Of a stretch of 64,000 bases of DNA, positions 43,007 through 51,931 are shown one piece after another. The position numbers and the translations under genes were made by a program. The notes beneath the pieces are model-generated. The model had not been told where the DNA came from and made no database searches. It saw only the letters and a list, made by a program, of their open reading frames with translations. This DNA comes from Rhodothermus bifroesti. GTDB lineage: Bacteria > Bacteroidota > Rhodothermia > Rhodothermales > Rhodothermaceae. The first letter of the stretch is position 1. Each line of letters opens with the position of its first letter. The stretch is taken from contig NZ_JAGKTL010000002.1 in NCBI RefSeq assembly GCF_017908595.1, forward strand, positions 62,001 to 126,000, given 5' to 3'.

Positions 43007-43444
43007 ATGAGCACGCGTGCCGTTTGGTTTGCTCGAAATGCGCAGGCAGAAGCCTTAGAGCGTTCCGGCCGCAAGCAAGAAGCGCTGGCCCTCTACGAGG
43101 CCAATGCGCAGGAGGGGTGTGACTTGAGCTTTACGTATGAGCGGCTAGGAGTACTCTATGAAGAACAAGGAGCATTGGAAAAAGCTTTAGCAGCGTTTGA
43201 GAAGGCGCGGCAGATTGAGCGTAAGCGAGGGCCAAGCCGAAGGTTAGTTCGACTGGAGCGCCACATAGGATCTCTGCAGCAGCGCATGCAGGAAACGCCG
43301 CCCCGAAGCAAGCCTTTGGAAGGCCGATCGGCTGTAGAAGGCAAGGGGTCCAGTAGACCAGTTGGTGCCGTCGCAGAAAAGCGCAGTGGGTGCTTAGGTA
43401 TATTTATCGTGGGCCTCTGGTTGGGATGGAAGCTGTGGGGATAA
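43007..43444 (+). CDS. Small TPR protein with a C-terminal hydrophobic anchor
   Basis: 145 residues from ATG 43007, preceded by AGGAAAAGAA; a TTG at 42974 is the rejected longer start. Two TPR-like helical pairs (AEALERSGRKQEALALYEAN; YEEQGALEKALAAFEKARQI) occupy residues 10-80. A basic, Ser/Pro-rich linker (about 90-125) leads to a short hydrophobic C-terminus (CLGIFIVGLWLGWKLWG) that could anchor it in the membrane. No function assigned. It stands alone between divergent manC (138 bases away) and ugd (222 bases away). Confidence 0.72.
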   Translation: MSTRAVWFARNAQAEALERSGRKQEALALYEANAQEGCDLSFTYERLGVLYEEQGALEKALAAFEKARQIERKRGPSRRLVRLERHIGSLQQRMQETPPRSKPLEGRSAVEGKGSSRPVGAVAEKRSGCLGIFIVGLWLGWKLWG

Positions 43445-43666
43445 GCGGCAAAAATTTCTCCTTGTAGGCAAGAAAACGATGAAAAGCTGCCTAAAACCGC
43501 CTTGAACGCTGAGAAGGCTTCATTCAGGGTGCTCCTACACCGTAATTTTCGCTAAAGCTGCACATGCATCAGGCTAAAAGCTAAGTTGCTCGTTTACTAT
43601 TGGCGCATGCGAGGACCCTTGTTTGCGCTTTTCTTAGGACGCGTCTAAACCCAGAGAGCAAGTGCA

Positions 43667-45061
43667 ATGAAGCTGGCAATTATTGGAACAGGCTACGTTG
43701 GTCTTGTGACCGGGACATGCTTTGCCGAAATGGGCAACGAGGTGGTTTGCGTTGATATCGATGCCCAAAAAGTTGATAAGCTAAAAAACGGGAAGCTTCC
43801 TATTTTTGAGCCTGGCCTAGAGATCTTTTATGAGCGTAACCGCCGAGAAGGGCGTCTGCATTTTACCACTTCTTTGGAAGAAGCCTTGCCGGAAAGTGAA
43901 GTGATTTTTTTGGCGCTTCCCACGCCGCCTGGAGAAGATGGCTCCGCTGATCTATCGTACGTGCTTGGTGTAGCCCAGCAGATTGCCGCTTGGATGGCCG
44001 CACATCCTGAAGCGGGCTACAAAATTATTGTCAACAAAAGCACGGTGCCTGTGGGAACGGCTGACCGCGTGCGAGAAATTTTTGAATCCTATGGTCTGAG
44101 GGCAAGTGAGCAGTTTGACGTCGTTTCCAATCCTGAATTTTTGCGCGAAGGCGTGGCTGTAGAGGATTTTATGAAGCCCGAGCGCGTGATTATCGGTACG
44201 CGGAGTCCACGGGCAGCAGAAGTGATGACGCTGCTCTACGAACCGTTCGTCCGCCAAGGAAACCCTATTCTTGTCATGGACGAGCGGAGTTCGGAGATGA
44301 CGAAATACGCGGCTAATGCGTTTCTAGCCACCAAGATTACCTTCATGAACGAGATAGCCAACCTATGCGAGCGTGTGGGCGCCAATGTCGACGATGTGCG
44401 TCGTGGCATTGGGCTCGACAGCCGTATCGGCAAGCAGTTTCTCTATGCAGGCATAGGCTTTGGCGGTAGCTGCTTCCCGAAAGACGTTAAGGCCTTGGCC
44501 CATACCGCTGCTTCGCACGGATATCACTTTCAGATTCTCCAAGCAGTACTGGAAGTGAACGAACGTCAGCGTCGGGTTTTGGTCGAGCGCGTGGCGCACT
44601 ACTTTAATCAGCAGCTTCAGGGGCGGCGGCTGGCCATCTGGGGATTGGCCTTTAAGCCGAATACCGACGATGTGCGTGAAGCGCCGGCGCACGTTATTAT
44701 TCGTGGACTTCTTGACTACGGCGCTGAGCTGAGCGTTTTTGATCCTGAGGCAATGGAAAACACCCGGGCCGTTTTTGGCGATGCAATTCGTTATGCTTCT
44801 GGAATGTATGAGGCCCTTGAAGGTGCCGAGGCGCTTTTGATCTGTACGGAGTGGAACGAGTTTCGACGCCCAGACTTTCAACGCATGCGCCAGCTTTTGG
44901 CTCGGCCGCTGATTTTTGATGGGCGCAATCTCTATCACCCGGAGCGGATGGCCCAAATGGGTTTTGAATACTACTCGATTGGCCGGCCACACTATCCGCC
45001 TCACGTAAACCCAAGCCTAGACCTACTGGAAAATATCACCGACGGAAAAGTAGACGCATGA
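43667..45061 (+). CDS. ugd: UDP-glucose 6-dehydrogenase
   Basis: 464 residues. It oxidises UDP-glucose twice with NAD to UDP-glucuronate. The NAD fold starts [53 protein letters not shown] and [20 protein letters not shown] follow. The catalytic Cys is C269 in [14 protein letters not shown], and the UDP domain contains [18 protein letters not shown]. It overlaps uxs by four bases (ATGA at 45058), and uxs uses its product. A 222-base upstream gap should contain the promoter. Confidence 0.96.
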   Translation: MKLAIIGTGYVGLVTGTCFAEMGNEVVCVDIDAQKVDKLKNGKLPIFEPGLEIFYERNRREGRLHFTTSLEEALPESEVIFLALPTPPGEDGSADLSYVLGVAQQIAAWMAAHPEAGYKIIVNKSTVPVGTADRVREIFESYGLRASEQFDVVSNPEFLREGVAVEDFMKPERVIIGTRSPRAAEVMTLLYEPFVRQGNPILVMDERSSEMTKYAANAFLATKITFMNEIANLCERVGANVDDVRRGIGLDSRIGKQFLYAGIGFGGSCFPKDVKALAHTAASHGYHFQILQAVLEVNERQRRVLVERVAHYFNQQLQGRRLAIWGLAFKPNTDDVREAPAHVIIRGLLDYGAELSVFDPEAMENTRAVFGDAIRYASGMYEALEGAEALLICTEWNEFRRPDFQRMRQLLARPLIFDGRNLYHPERMAQMGFEYYSIGRPHYPPHVNPSLDLLENITDGKVDA

Positions 45062-46020
45062 GTCGTTCACCCCGTACGCTGATTACTGGAGGGGCCGGAT
45101 TTATCGGCTCGCACCTATGCGAACGGCTGCTGGCCGAAGGCCACGAAGTGATCTGCATGGATAACTTCATCACCGGCTCTCCAGATAATATTGCGCACCT
45201 GATCGGTCATGAGCGGTTCCATTTTATTCACCACGATGTGACGAACTTTATCTATGTGGAGGGGCCCCTCGACTACGTGCTGCACTTTGCCAGTCCAGCC
45301 TCGCCCGTAGATTACCTCAAGTATCCGATCCAGACGCTCAAAGTAGGGGCCTTAGGAACACATAAGGCACTGGGACTGGCCAAAGCCAAAGGTGCACGCT
45401 TTCTGCTGGCCTCGACCAGTGAGGTTTACGGCGATCCGCTGATTCACCCCCAACCGGAGACCTACTGGGGAAACGTCAATCCGGTTGGATTGCGAGGCGT
45501 GTATGATGAGGCCAAACGTTTTGCCGAAGCGATGACCATGGCCTATCATCGCTACCATGGTGTTGACGTACGCATTGTGCGCATTTTTAATACCTATGGC
45601 CCGCGCATGCGGCTCGACGATGGGCGGGCACTGCCAACGTTTATGACCCAGGCGCTTAAAGGTGAGCCGCTCACAGTGTATGGCGACGGAAGCCAAACGC
45701 GATCGTTTCAATACATTGACGACTTGGTTGAGGGCATCTATCGCCTTTTGATGAGTGACTATGTGGGGCCAGTAAACATTGGGAATCCCGAAGAAATCTC
45801 GATTCTGGAATTTGCCAAAGAAATCATTGAACTAACGGGCAGCAACAGCGAGATCATCTTTAAACCCCTTCCGGCCGACGATCCTAAGATTCGTCAGCCC
45901 GATATTACGTTAGCGCGTCAGGTGCTAGGATGGGAACCTAAAGTCAGCCGACGCGAAGGATTGCGACGGACATTAGCGTACTTCAAACAACGCTTGGGTG
46001 TTGCCACAACAGTTGGGTAA
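45058..46020 (+). CDS. uxs: UDP-glucuronate decarboxylase (UDP-xylose synthase)
   Basis: 320 residues, extended short-chain dehydrogenase. It decarboxylates UDP-glucuronate to UDP-xylose through a 4-keto intermediate with bound [23 protein letters not shown] is the dinucleotide site. [19 protein letters not shown] is a family hallmark. The catalytic triad is in [12 protein letters not shown] and [13 protein letters not shown] (Tyr-x3-Lys). [10 protein letters not shown] and [12 protein letters not shown] follow. There is no N-terminal membrane anchor, as in other bacterial forms. Its start overlaps the ugd stop, giving a two-step UDP-glucose to UDP-xylose module. Confidence 0.95.
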   Translation: MSRSPRTLITGGAGFIGSHLCERLLAEGHEVICMDNFITGSPDNIAHLIGHERFHFIHHDVTNFIYVEGPLDYVLHFASPASPVDYLKYPIQTLKVGALGTHKALGLAKAKGARFLLASTSEVYGDPLIHPQPETYWGNVNPVGLRGVYDEAKRFAEAMTMAYHRYHGVDVRIVRIFNTYGPRMRLDDGRALPTFMTQALKGEPLTVYGDGSQTRSFQYIDDLVEGIYRLLMSDYVGPVNIGNPEEISILEFAKEIIELTGSNSEIIFKPLPADDPKIRQPDITLARQVLGWEPKVSRREGLRRTLAYFKQRLGVATTVG

Positions 46021-46047
46021 ACCTATGGGCTGTCAAGGCAGGCTATT

Positions 46048-47823
46048 ATGGAGACCTTGGGATGGCAGGCTTGGGTTACGCTTGCCGCTATCATTGCGAT
46101 GGTGGTGGCCTTGGTGCGTGAGGTGGCGCGCCCGGATCTCATCTTTTTGGGTACGCTTGGACTTTTGCTGCTCTCCGGCGTGTTGACGCCCAAGGAAGCT
46201 TTCGCTGGCTTTTCCAATGAGGCTGTACTGACGGTAGCTGCGCTGTTTGTAGTGGCTGCGGGTTTACAACGCACCGAGGCGCTGGCTTTTCTGGATCGCT
46301 TACTCTTTCCCCGCAAACCCACTGTAGGGCGAACCATTCTCCGGATGGGTTCGCTGGTAGCAGCGCTTTCGGGCTTTTTAAACAATACACCCATCGTCGC
46401 CATGCTCATGCCGCGTGTGCAGCGGTGGGCCGAGCGGCATGATATTGCTCCCTCAAAGCTGCTTATCCCCCTTTCGTACGTCACTGTTGCTGGGGGCATG
46501 ATCACACTGATTGGCACCTCGACCAACCTGGTCGTTTCGGGTTTGTTGATGCAGGCCGGACTGCCCGGACTGCGCTTGTTTGATTTGACATGGGTGGGGT
46601 TACCCGTAGCTGTGGTGGTTGTACTCTTTTTAGGGCTTTTCGGTCATCGCCTGCTCCCCAATCGAAAGCGAGACAGGGTGCCGTTTGACGAAGGACTGCG
46701 CGAGTGCCTTTTTGAGCTGCGTGTGACGCCTGGAGGACGCTTAGAAGGTAAAACGATCGAGGAAGCAGGTTTGCGTGCTTTGGGGGAAGCTTACCTGGTG
46801 CATATTCGCCGAAGTGGCCGCGTTATTCCGGCTGCCCCTGAGCAAGTGCTTCAGGGCGGCGACATTTTGGTGTTTGTTGGCGCTGCCCAGATGATCGATC
46901 GGCTGTTGGAGCGGGAAGGACTGGAACGCGCCCTAGCTTCGGTTGAGGAAAATCCCAAGCAGGCACTTCCCCTTTTTGAGGCCGTAGTGGCGCCCTCTTC
47001 AAACCTGGTAGGGAAAACGCTCCGGGAGGTGCAGTTTCGAGAACACTATGGTGGGGTAGTCCTAGGGATTCAGCGCCAGGGTCAGCGTATTATGGGTTCG
47101 CTGGGACGCATCCCGATCCAAGCCGGGGATTTGCTTTTGATTGAAGCCCGAAACGGATTTGATCGGCGCTGGAATGCCCGTCGGGACGAGTTTTACCTGG
47201 TGGCTCCTCGGCGCGGTGAGCGCCCGCGTCCGCGTCCACGGCATGCCCCGGTTGCGCTAGCTGTCTTTGTCGGAATGGTGCTCCTGGCTGGCGTCTTTGG
47301 AGTTCCTCTGGTTACAGCTGCATTTACGGCAGCCTTAGGAATGATTGCGACGCGTTGCCTCTCCGGTAGTGAAGCCCGTCAAGCTTTGGATATGCAGGTG
47401 CTGGTGGTCATTGCTGCAGCGTTAGGGCTTGGTCAGGCCGTTAGCCGCTCAGGCTTGGCCGATTTTGTAGGCCATGGCCTGGTGGTGTTGACCGCCAGTT
47501 TGGGTCCGCTTGCTGCCGTAGGAGGCATTTTGCTGGCAACTATGCTCCTTACCGAACTACTGGCCAACAATGCAGCTGCTGCCTTGATGGTACCTATTGC
47601 CCTTTCCGTGGCCGGCGAGTTAGGACTCGAGCCGCGAATGCTGGCCATCGTGGTTGCCATAGGAGCTTCAGCAGGTTTTATGACCCCCTTTGGCTACCAG
47701 ACCAACCTTATGGTCATGTCGGCAGGGGGATATCGCTTTATGGACTACGTTAAGGCCGGAGCTCCAGTCTCCATGCTGGTCTTCCTGGTCAGCTTGATCA
47801 TCATCGCTTTACGATGGCTATAA
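46048..47823 (+). CDS. SLC13-type anion permease with two TrkA-C domains, probable sulfate transporter
   Basis: 591 residues, about 11 membrane helices in two blocks. The first block (1-210) carries NNTPIVAMLMPRVQ and the GTSTNLVVSGLL motif of the SLC13/DASS family. A cytosolic middle (about 215-395) holds two TrkA-C domains (GKTIEEAGLRALGEAYLVHI; GKTLREVQFREHYGGVVLGI). The second block has LLTELLANNAAAALMVPIAL and TPFGYQTNLMVMSAGGY. Members with this layout import sulfate or related anions with sodium. The adjacent sat/cysC gene, 29 bases downstream, makes sulfate the best guess (inference). It starts 27 bases after uxs. Confidence 0.88.
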   Translation: METLGWQAWVTLAAIIAMVVALVREVARPDLIFLGTLGLLLLSGVLTPKEAFAGFSNEAVLTVAALFVVAAGLQRTEALAFLDRLLFPRKPTVGRTILRMGSLVAALSGFLNNTPIVAMLMPRVQRWAERHDIAPSKLLIPLSYVTVAGGMITLIGTSTNLVVSGLLMQAGLPGLRLFDLTWVGLPVAVVVVLFLGLFGHRLLPNRKRDRVPFDEGLRECLFELRVTPGGRLEGKTIEEAGLRALGEAYLVHIRRSGRVIPAAPEQVLQGGDILVFVGAAQMIDRLLEREGLERALASVEENPKQALPLFEAVVAPSSNLVGKTLREVQFREHYGGVVLGIQRQGQRIMGSLGRIPIQAGDLLLIEARNGFDRRWNARRDEFYLVAPRRGERPRPRPRHAPVALAVFVGMVLLAGVFGVPLVTAAFTAALGMIATRCLSGSEARQALDMQVLVVIAAALGLGQAVSRSGLADFVGHGLVVLTASLGPLAAVGGILLATMLLTELLANNAAAALMVPIALSVAGELGLEPRMLAIVVAIGASAGFMTPFGYQTNLMVMSAGGYRFMDYVKAGAPVSMLVFLVSLIIIALRWL

Positions 47824-47852
47824 AACCCATGCATTAACCTAAGTGAGGAGAC

Positions 47853-49592
47853 ATGCCTACAGTAACGCTCATTGAACCCCATGGAGGGACGCTCTGCGAA
47901 CTGATTGTCCCGAAGTCTCGGCAAGAAGTACTAAAAGAAAAAGCACTTACGCTGCCTTCGCTGACGCTTACACCCCGCCAGCTCTGCGACCTGGAGTTGC
48001 TACTCAATGGGGGTTTTTCGCCACTGCGTGGCTTTTTAACCCGAGGGGATTACGATCGGGTTGTTGAAGAGATGCGGCTTCAAAACGGACTGCTGTGGCC
48101 TATTCCAGTAACGCTGGACGTTTCGGAAGCCGTAGCCCGTACGCTTAATCCTGGCGATGAAGTAGCCTTGCGTGATCCAACTGGCTTGCTACTGGCTGTC
48201 TTACACGTTGAAGACGTCTGGAAACCTGACAAGTTGCGAGAAGCCCAGCAGGTCTTTGGCACCACAAGCACGGAACATCCAGCTGTAGCCTACCTGATGC
48301 ACGAAGCGGGCGACTATTACGTGGGGGGGACGCTCGAAGGCGTGCAACTTCCGGTACATTACGATTTTAAGGAACTACGACATACCCCAGCACAGCTTCG
48401 GGCCATATTCGAAGCGCGGGGATGGGAACGGGTGGTGGCTTTCCAGACACGTAACCCCATGCACCGGGCACATAAGGAGCTGACCGATCGCGCAGCCGAA
48501 GAGGTCGGCGGCCACCTGCTCATCCATCCTGTTGTGGGCATGACCAAGCCTGGGGATATTGACTACTACACCCGCGTGCGCTGCTATCGCAAACTGCTCA
48601 AGTACTATCCCCAAGATCGGGCTATGCTCAGCCTCTTGCCCCTAGCCATGCGCATGGGTGGCCCACGTGAGGCCCTCTGGCACGCCATCATTCGGAAAAA
48701 CTATGGCTGCACGCACCTAATCGTCGGTCGCGACCATGCCGGTCCAGGTGTCGATAGCAGCGGCAAGCCTTTCTATGGACCTTACGATGCACAAGAGCTC
48801 TTACAAGCCCATCAGGAAGAACTGGGTATTGGGGTGATTCCCTTCAAGATGATGGTCTACGTGCCCGACGAAGACCGCTATAAACCCATCGACGAGGTCC
48901 GAGAAGGAGAGCGCACGCTGGATATTTCTGGTACTGAATTGCGACGGCGTTTGACTTCAGGTGAAGATATCCCTGCGTGGTTCTCGTATCCTGAGGTGGT
49001 AGCCGAGCTGCGTCGTACCCATCCTCCACGCCATCAACAAGGCTTTACCGTATTTTTTACTGGTCTTTCCGGATCGGGCAAATCGACCATTGCCAACGCG
49101 CTCATGACGCGCCTATTGGAGCTAACGGGAAGGCCTGTTACGCTGCTTGATGGTGATGTGGTGCGTACGCACTTAAGCAAAGGCTTAGGCTTTTCTAAAG
49201 AGGATCGCTCTACTAATGTGCGGCGCATCGGCTACGTAGCCAGTGAAATCACCAAGCATCGGGGCATCGCAATTTGTGCGCCTATTGCACCCTACGAAGC
49301 CGATCGTCAGTACAACCGAAAGCTCATTAGCAGCTTCGGCGGGTATATTGAGGTATATGTAGATACGCCGATTGAGGTTTGCGAGCAGCGCGATGTTAAG
49401 GGGCTTTATGCAAAAGCCAGAGCAGGATTGATTACGGGCTTTACTGGCATTGACGACCCTTACGAGCCGCCCCGTAATCCTGAAATTATCTGCCGCACGG
49501 CCGAAGAGTCGGTCGAGCAGTGCGTTGAAAAAATCCTTGAGTACCTATATCGAGAAGGATACCTACGCAAAGAGGAAAACAACGCTTTGTAA
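47853..49592 (+). CDS. Bifunctional sulfate adenylyltransferase / adenylylsulfate kinase
   Basis: 579 residues. Residues 1-395 are an ATP sulfurylase: VAFQTRNPMHRAHKELTDRA, HPVVGMTKPGDIDYYTRVR and THLIVGRDHAGPGVDSSGKP, the last containing the second catalytic motif. From about residue 400 comes an APS kinase: FFTGLSGSGKSTIANALM (P-loop), LLDGDVVRTHLSKGLGFSKE, APYEADRQYNRKL and the end DDPYEPPRNPEI. It converts sulfate to APS and then PAPS. The sulfurylase-first order resembles the fused form seen in several thermophiles. No APS or PAPS reductase is adjacent, so the PAPS may serve sulfotransferases as well as assimilation (inference). A strong terminator follows. Confidence 0.95.
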   Translation: MPTVTLIEPHGGTLCELIVPKSRQEVLKEKALTLPSLTLTPRQLCDLELLLNGGFSPLRGFLTRGDYDRVVEEMRLQNGLLWPIPVTLDVSEAVARTLNPGDEVALRDPTGLLLAVLHVEDVWKPDKLREAQQVFGTTSTEHPAVAYLMHEAGDYYVGGTLEGVQLPVHYDFKELRHTPAQLRAIFEARGWERVVAFQTRNPMHRAHKELTDRAAEEVGGHLLIHPVVGMTKPGDIDYYTRVRCYRKLLKYYPQDRAMLSLLPLAMRMGGPREALWHAIIRKNYGCTHLIVGRDHAGPGVDSSGKPFYGPYDAQELLQAHQEELGIGVIPFKMMVYVPDEDRYKPIDEVREGERTLDISGTELRRRLTSGEDIPAWFSYPEVVAELRRTHPPRHQQGFTVFFTGLSGSGKSTIANALMTRLLELTGRPVTLLDGDVVRTHLSKGLGFSKEDRSTNVRRIGYVASEITKHRGIAICAPIAPYEADRQYNRKLISSFGGYIEVYVDTPIEVCEQRDVKGLYAKARAGLITGFTGIDDPYEPPRNPEIICRTAEESVEQCVEKILEYLYREGYLRKEENNAL

Positions 49593-49598
49593 CGCAGC

Positions 49599-49624
49599 GC
49601 CCCGGCCCCAGGCCGGGGCTTTTT
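49599..49624 (+). terminator. Rho-independent terminator after sat/cysC
   Basis: GCCCCGGCC and GGCCGGGGC form a 9-base-pair GC stem around a CCA loop, followed by TTTTT. It closes the ugd-uxs-permease-sat/cysC run and lies between two convergent genes. Confidence 0.92.
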
Positions 49625-49626
49625 AA

Positions 49627-50142
49627 TCACTGCCTGCGCGCAAACTCCTCGAAGCTCTGCTTTTGGTAAGCCCCAGAGCCAATGAAGCGTAGCACCTGAA
49701 GGAATGTGTCGGTAGGCACAAATCCAGGCACACGGGTGATATAGGTCCCGTCTGGCTCTAGGAAAACGGTGGTGGGGTATCCCGTTAGACCCAACGCCTG
49801 CGCCAGTTCAGCCTCTGTGAGCTCGTACCCTAAGAATTTGAGCTTGCGGGCAGTGTCTTCGCCGTTTAAGCGGGCAAACTCGAAGTGCGCTTTCAGGTAG
49901 CTCGCTACAGCCGAGTCGGTATACACCTCATGCTGCATGCGACGGCACCAAGGGCACCATGGTGCTGAAATATCGATAAGCACCCTTTTGCCGCTTTTGG
50001 CGGCAGCGGCCATGGCTTCCTCGACACGCTTCCAGCCAATAGGGGCCGTGATGGCAGGGTCGAAAAGCGAAGACTGAGCCTGAGCCGTTAGGAAAGGCAA
50101 CAGCATTAGGCTCAGTAAGCCGAGGCATTTTACGTAGCGCAT
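49627..50142 (-). CDS. Exported thioredoxin-fold protein with CPWC motif
   Basis: 171 residues. A signal peptide (MRYVKCLGLLSLMLLPFLTAQAQ) precedes a thioredoxin-like domain of the DsbD-gamma/SoxW type. The motif ISAPWCPWCRRMQHEVYTD holds the redox pair at about residues 63-66, and the cis-Pro region is GYPTTVFLEPDG. Such proteins reduce periplasmic disulfides or relay electrons from DsbD-like proteins. The N-terminal region GWKRVEEAMAAAAKSGKRVL is typical of thioredoxin_7-type domains. It overlaps the upstream glycosyltransferase by 13 bases, so the two are cotranscribed although their jobs look unrelated. Confidence 0.87.
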   Translation of the reverse strand: MRYVKCLGLLSLMLLPFLTAQAQSSLFDPAITAPIGWKRVEEAMAAAAKSGKRVLIDISAPWCPWCRRMQHEVYTDSAVASYLKAHFEFARLNGEDTARKLKFLGYELTEAELAQALGLTGYPTTVFLEPDGTYITRVPGFVPTDTFLQVLRFIGSGAYQKQSFEEFARRQ

Positions 50143-51269
50143 AGCAATTTTCGGTAAGCTTCTTGAAAACGGAGAGCCCCTTGGGCCCAGCTATGGGCTG
50201 CAAATGCTGTGCCCGTGTTGATGGCCAACTGACGCCGCAGCGCCACATCTTCAACCAGGCGCCTCATGGCTGCAGCAAGCGCATCAGCATTTCGGGGATC
50301 AACGATGCAGCCTACCTGATAGGTTTCCACCACACGGCGCAATTCTGGCAAGTTGCTGGCCAGTACAGGCACACCAGCAGCTAGGTATTCGAACAGCTTA
50401 TTGGGCAACGACAGCCGCAGGTTGAGACATACATCTTCTAACAGGACTAACCCTACGTCGGCCGAAGCCGTAACGGATAGTAAAGCGTCTGGCAAAACAG
50501 GAGGAAGTACATGGACTCGGTCGGCCACGCCCAAAGCCAGGGCACGCTGGCGAATGACTGGCGCTAATGGACCGTCGCCTAAGTAGACCAGTACGGCACG
50601 GGGCACTTGAGGTAACACTTCGAGCGGAAGCAAACAGCCCCGACCAGGTCGAAGATTCCCCTGAAACAAAAAGAGCACGACCTGATCCGGAAGTTGCAAC
50701 CGGCGCCGCAGGGAAACTTCAGGGTCAGGACGAGCCGCCTCAGCAGGGGCATTATGCAAAACAAGCGGTGGCGCAATGCCATAATCGCGCACCAAGTGGA
50801 TAGCCAAGCCTTCGCTTACCGTAAGCACTAGATCGACTTGCCGGATGTAATGGGCTTCAAGCGCACGCCAAAACCTTTGGGCCCAAGGACGACCTATCGT
50901 GCCCGGTGTATATGGATAACGCTCACGCGCATCAAAAACCAGCCGGCCTTGATGTTGGCGAGCCACTTTAGCTAAGGCGGGAAGCACAAACAGATCACTG
51001 GCATGGTACACGCGGGCACGACAGGCACGCACGGCCTGAAATACGGCGCGATGCGCTTTCCAAAAAAAACGCGGTCCCCGACCTGGGGGCAGCGGCAAGG
51101 GATAGTAATGAGCTTGCGTACGCAAATCGATAGGCAGCTCGGCTGGTGGAGCTACCGCATAAACCTCAACGTGCAAACCCATCGCTACCAAAGCCCTCAG
51201 CTGCCGCAGCGCCCGACTGTTGTGCGGCACTGACCCAATGAGGGCAAAGCATACGTCACAGCCCACCAT
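50130..51269 (-). CDS. GT4-family glycosyltransferase
   Basis: 379 residues with two Rossmann halves (GT-B). The N-terminal half includes SVPHNSRALRQLRALVAMG, YHASDLFVLPALAKVA and VFDARERYPYTPGTIG. The C-terminal half has FLFQGNLRPGRGCLLPLEVL, VYLGDGPLAPVIRQRA and the nucleotide-sugar motif SLPNKLFEYLAAGVPVLASN, with the retained Glu of the E-x7-E type. The donor and acceptor cannot be set. It is probably cytosolic and acts on envelope or exopolysaccharide glycans; manC, ugd and uxs nearby could supply donors (inference). The start is 149 bases from the small lipoprotein gene on the same strand, with a terminator between. Confidence 0.85.
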   Translation of the reverse strand: MVGCDVCFALIGSVPHNSRALRQLRALVAMGLHVEVYAVAPPAELPIDLRTQAHYYPLPLPPGRGPRFFWKAHRAVFQAVRACRARVYHASDLFVLPALAKVARQHQGRLVFDARERYPYTPGTIGRPWAQRFWRALEAHYIRQVDLVLTVSEGLAIHLVRDYGIAPPLVLHNAPAEAARPDPEVSLRRRLQLPDQVVLFLFQGNLRPGRGCLLPLEVLPQVPRAVLVYLGDGPLAPVIRQRALALGVADRVHVLPPVLPDALLSVTASADVGLVLLEDVCLNLRLSLPNKLFEYLAAGVPVLASNLPELRRVVETYQVGCIVDPRNADALAAAMRRLVEDVALRRQLAINTGTAFAAHSWAQGALRFQEAYRKLLCAT

Positions 51270-51326
51270 GCACCACTATTTACTAAAAATCACTAAAGCC
51301 TCTAGAAAATAGCACTTTCCCCCAAC

Positions 51327-51360
51327 ATAAAAAATAAAACCCGGCCCTAAAGCCGGGTTT
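51327..51360 (-). terminator. Terminator of the small lipoprotein gene (minus strand)
   Basis: AAACCCGGC and GCCGGGTTT pair over 9 positions around a 6-base loop. On the minus strand the hairpin is followed by TATTTTTTATG. It lies 58 bases beyond the lipoprotein stop and upstream of the GT4 gene, so it isolates the two. Confidence 0.75.
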
Positions 51361-51417
51361 ATACCCCGAGTAGAGCATACTACTCAGTTTTGATAACTAT
51401 ACCGCCTGATTGTCGGT

Positions 51418-51672
51418 TTATTCGTTATGGCCTGCTCCGGTTTTGGTCGAGCCCGTCCCATTATTACTCCCATTATTACTGGTGTATTCATTATGGCCTG
51501 CTCCGGTTTTGGTCGAGCCCGTCCCATTATTACTCCCATTACTTCCTCCACTTTCTGCAGATACGACAGGACCCGTTAGGGCATCGGCACTGCAGCCGCT
51601 GAGCGTGAGCGAACCGGTCATCATCAGGGTCGGAACGGCTAACAGTGCTAGGAGCTTCAGAAACTTTTTCAT
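51418..51672 (-). CDS. Small lipoprotein with an internal 22-residue tandem duplication
   Basis: 84 residues from ATG 51672; an upstream frame start at 51750 is rejected because the lipoprotein signal begins at 51672. The signal ends in lipobox TLSGC (Cys27). The mature part is short, hydrophilic and low-complexity: a first GSNNGTGSTKTGAGHNE block is followed by a near-identical second block ending exactly at the stop, spaced 22 residues. Asn, Gly, Ser and Thr dominate, with no predicted fold. No family recognised. It is flanked by AT-rich intergenic DNA and by the divergent sensor kinase gene. It could be a surface or periplasmic spacer. Confidence 0.65.
   Translation of the reverse strand: MKKFLKLLALLAVPTLMMTGSLTLSGCSADALTGPVVSAESGGSNGSNNGTGSTKTGAGHNEYTSNNGSNNGTGSTKTGAGHNE
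51420..51551 (+). repeat. Two-copy tandem repeat, 66-base unit
   Basis: Copies begin at 51420 and 51486. The first 56 positions match with a single difference (G or A at the fifth base), then diverge. The period of 66 keeps the lipoprotein frame. Inside the first copy CCCATTATTACT is itself repeated twice. The near-identity implies a recent slipped-strand or unequal-exchange event. Confidence 0.9.
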
Positions 51673-51883
51673 GGCACACGCACATTTAGGATCATGTGGA
51701 TAAGAGCGCATGCCCAAAAACCCAGAATCAGAAGGTAAGAACAGGTCCATATCGGCGCATGGAGCATAAGATCTATGACAGAAGATTGGACCTCCAAAGA
51801 GAGAAGAAACTAACTTGAGAGCGGGTTATTTGGATGAATCCTCTATCCTATTTGGAATAGCTCTATAACCCCTTGAGTTCACT

Positions 51884-51913
51884 TTTGACTTTCCCGATAC
51901 TTGTATACACTTG
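51884..51913 (+). promoter_or_regulatory. Possible Bacteroidota-type promoter of the sensor kinase gene
   Basis: TTTG at 51884-51887 and TACACTTG at 51906-51913 are 18 bases apart. This fits the Bacteroidota -33/-7 pattern (TTTG and TAnnTTTG) with one mismatch. It would place the transcript start near 51920, just ahead of the ATG at 51932. Confidence 0.4.
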
Positions 51914-51931
51914 CGCAACGCTCAAGCTCAC

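Noticed and set aside
51420-51551. Start of a CRISPR array or regulatory repeat
   Set aside because: Only two copies, no spacer structure, period divisible by three and fully inside a lipoprotein reading frame.
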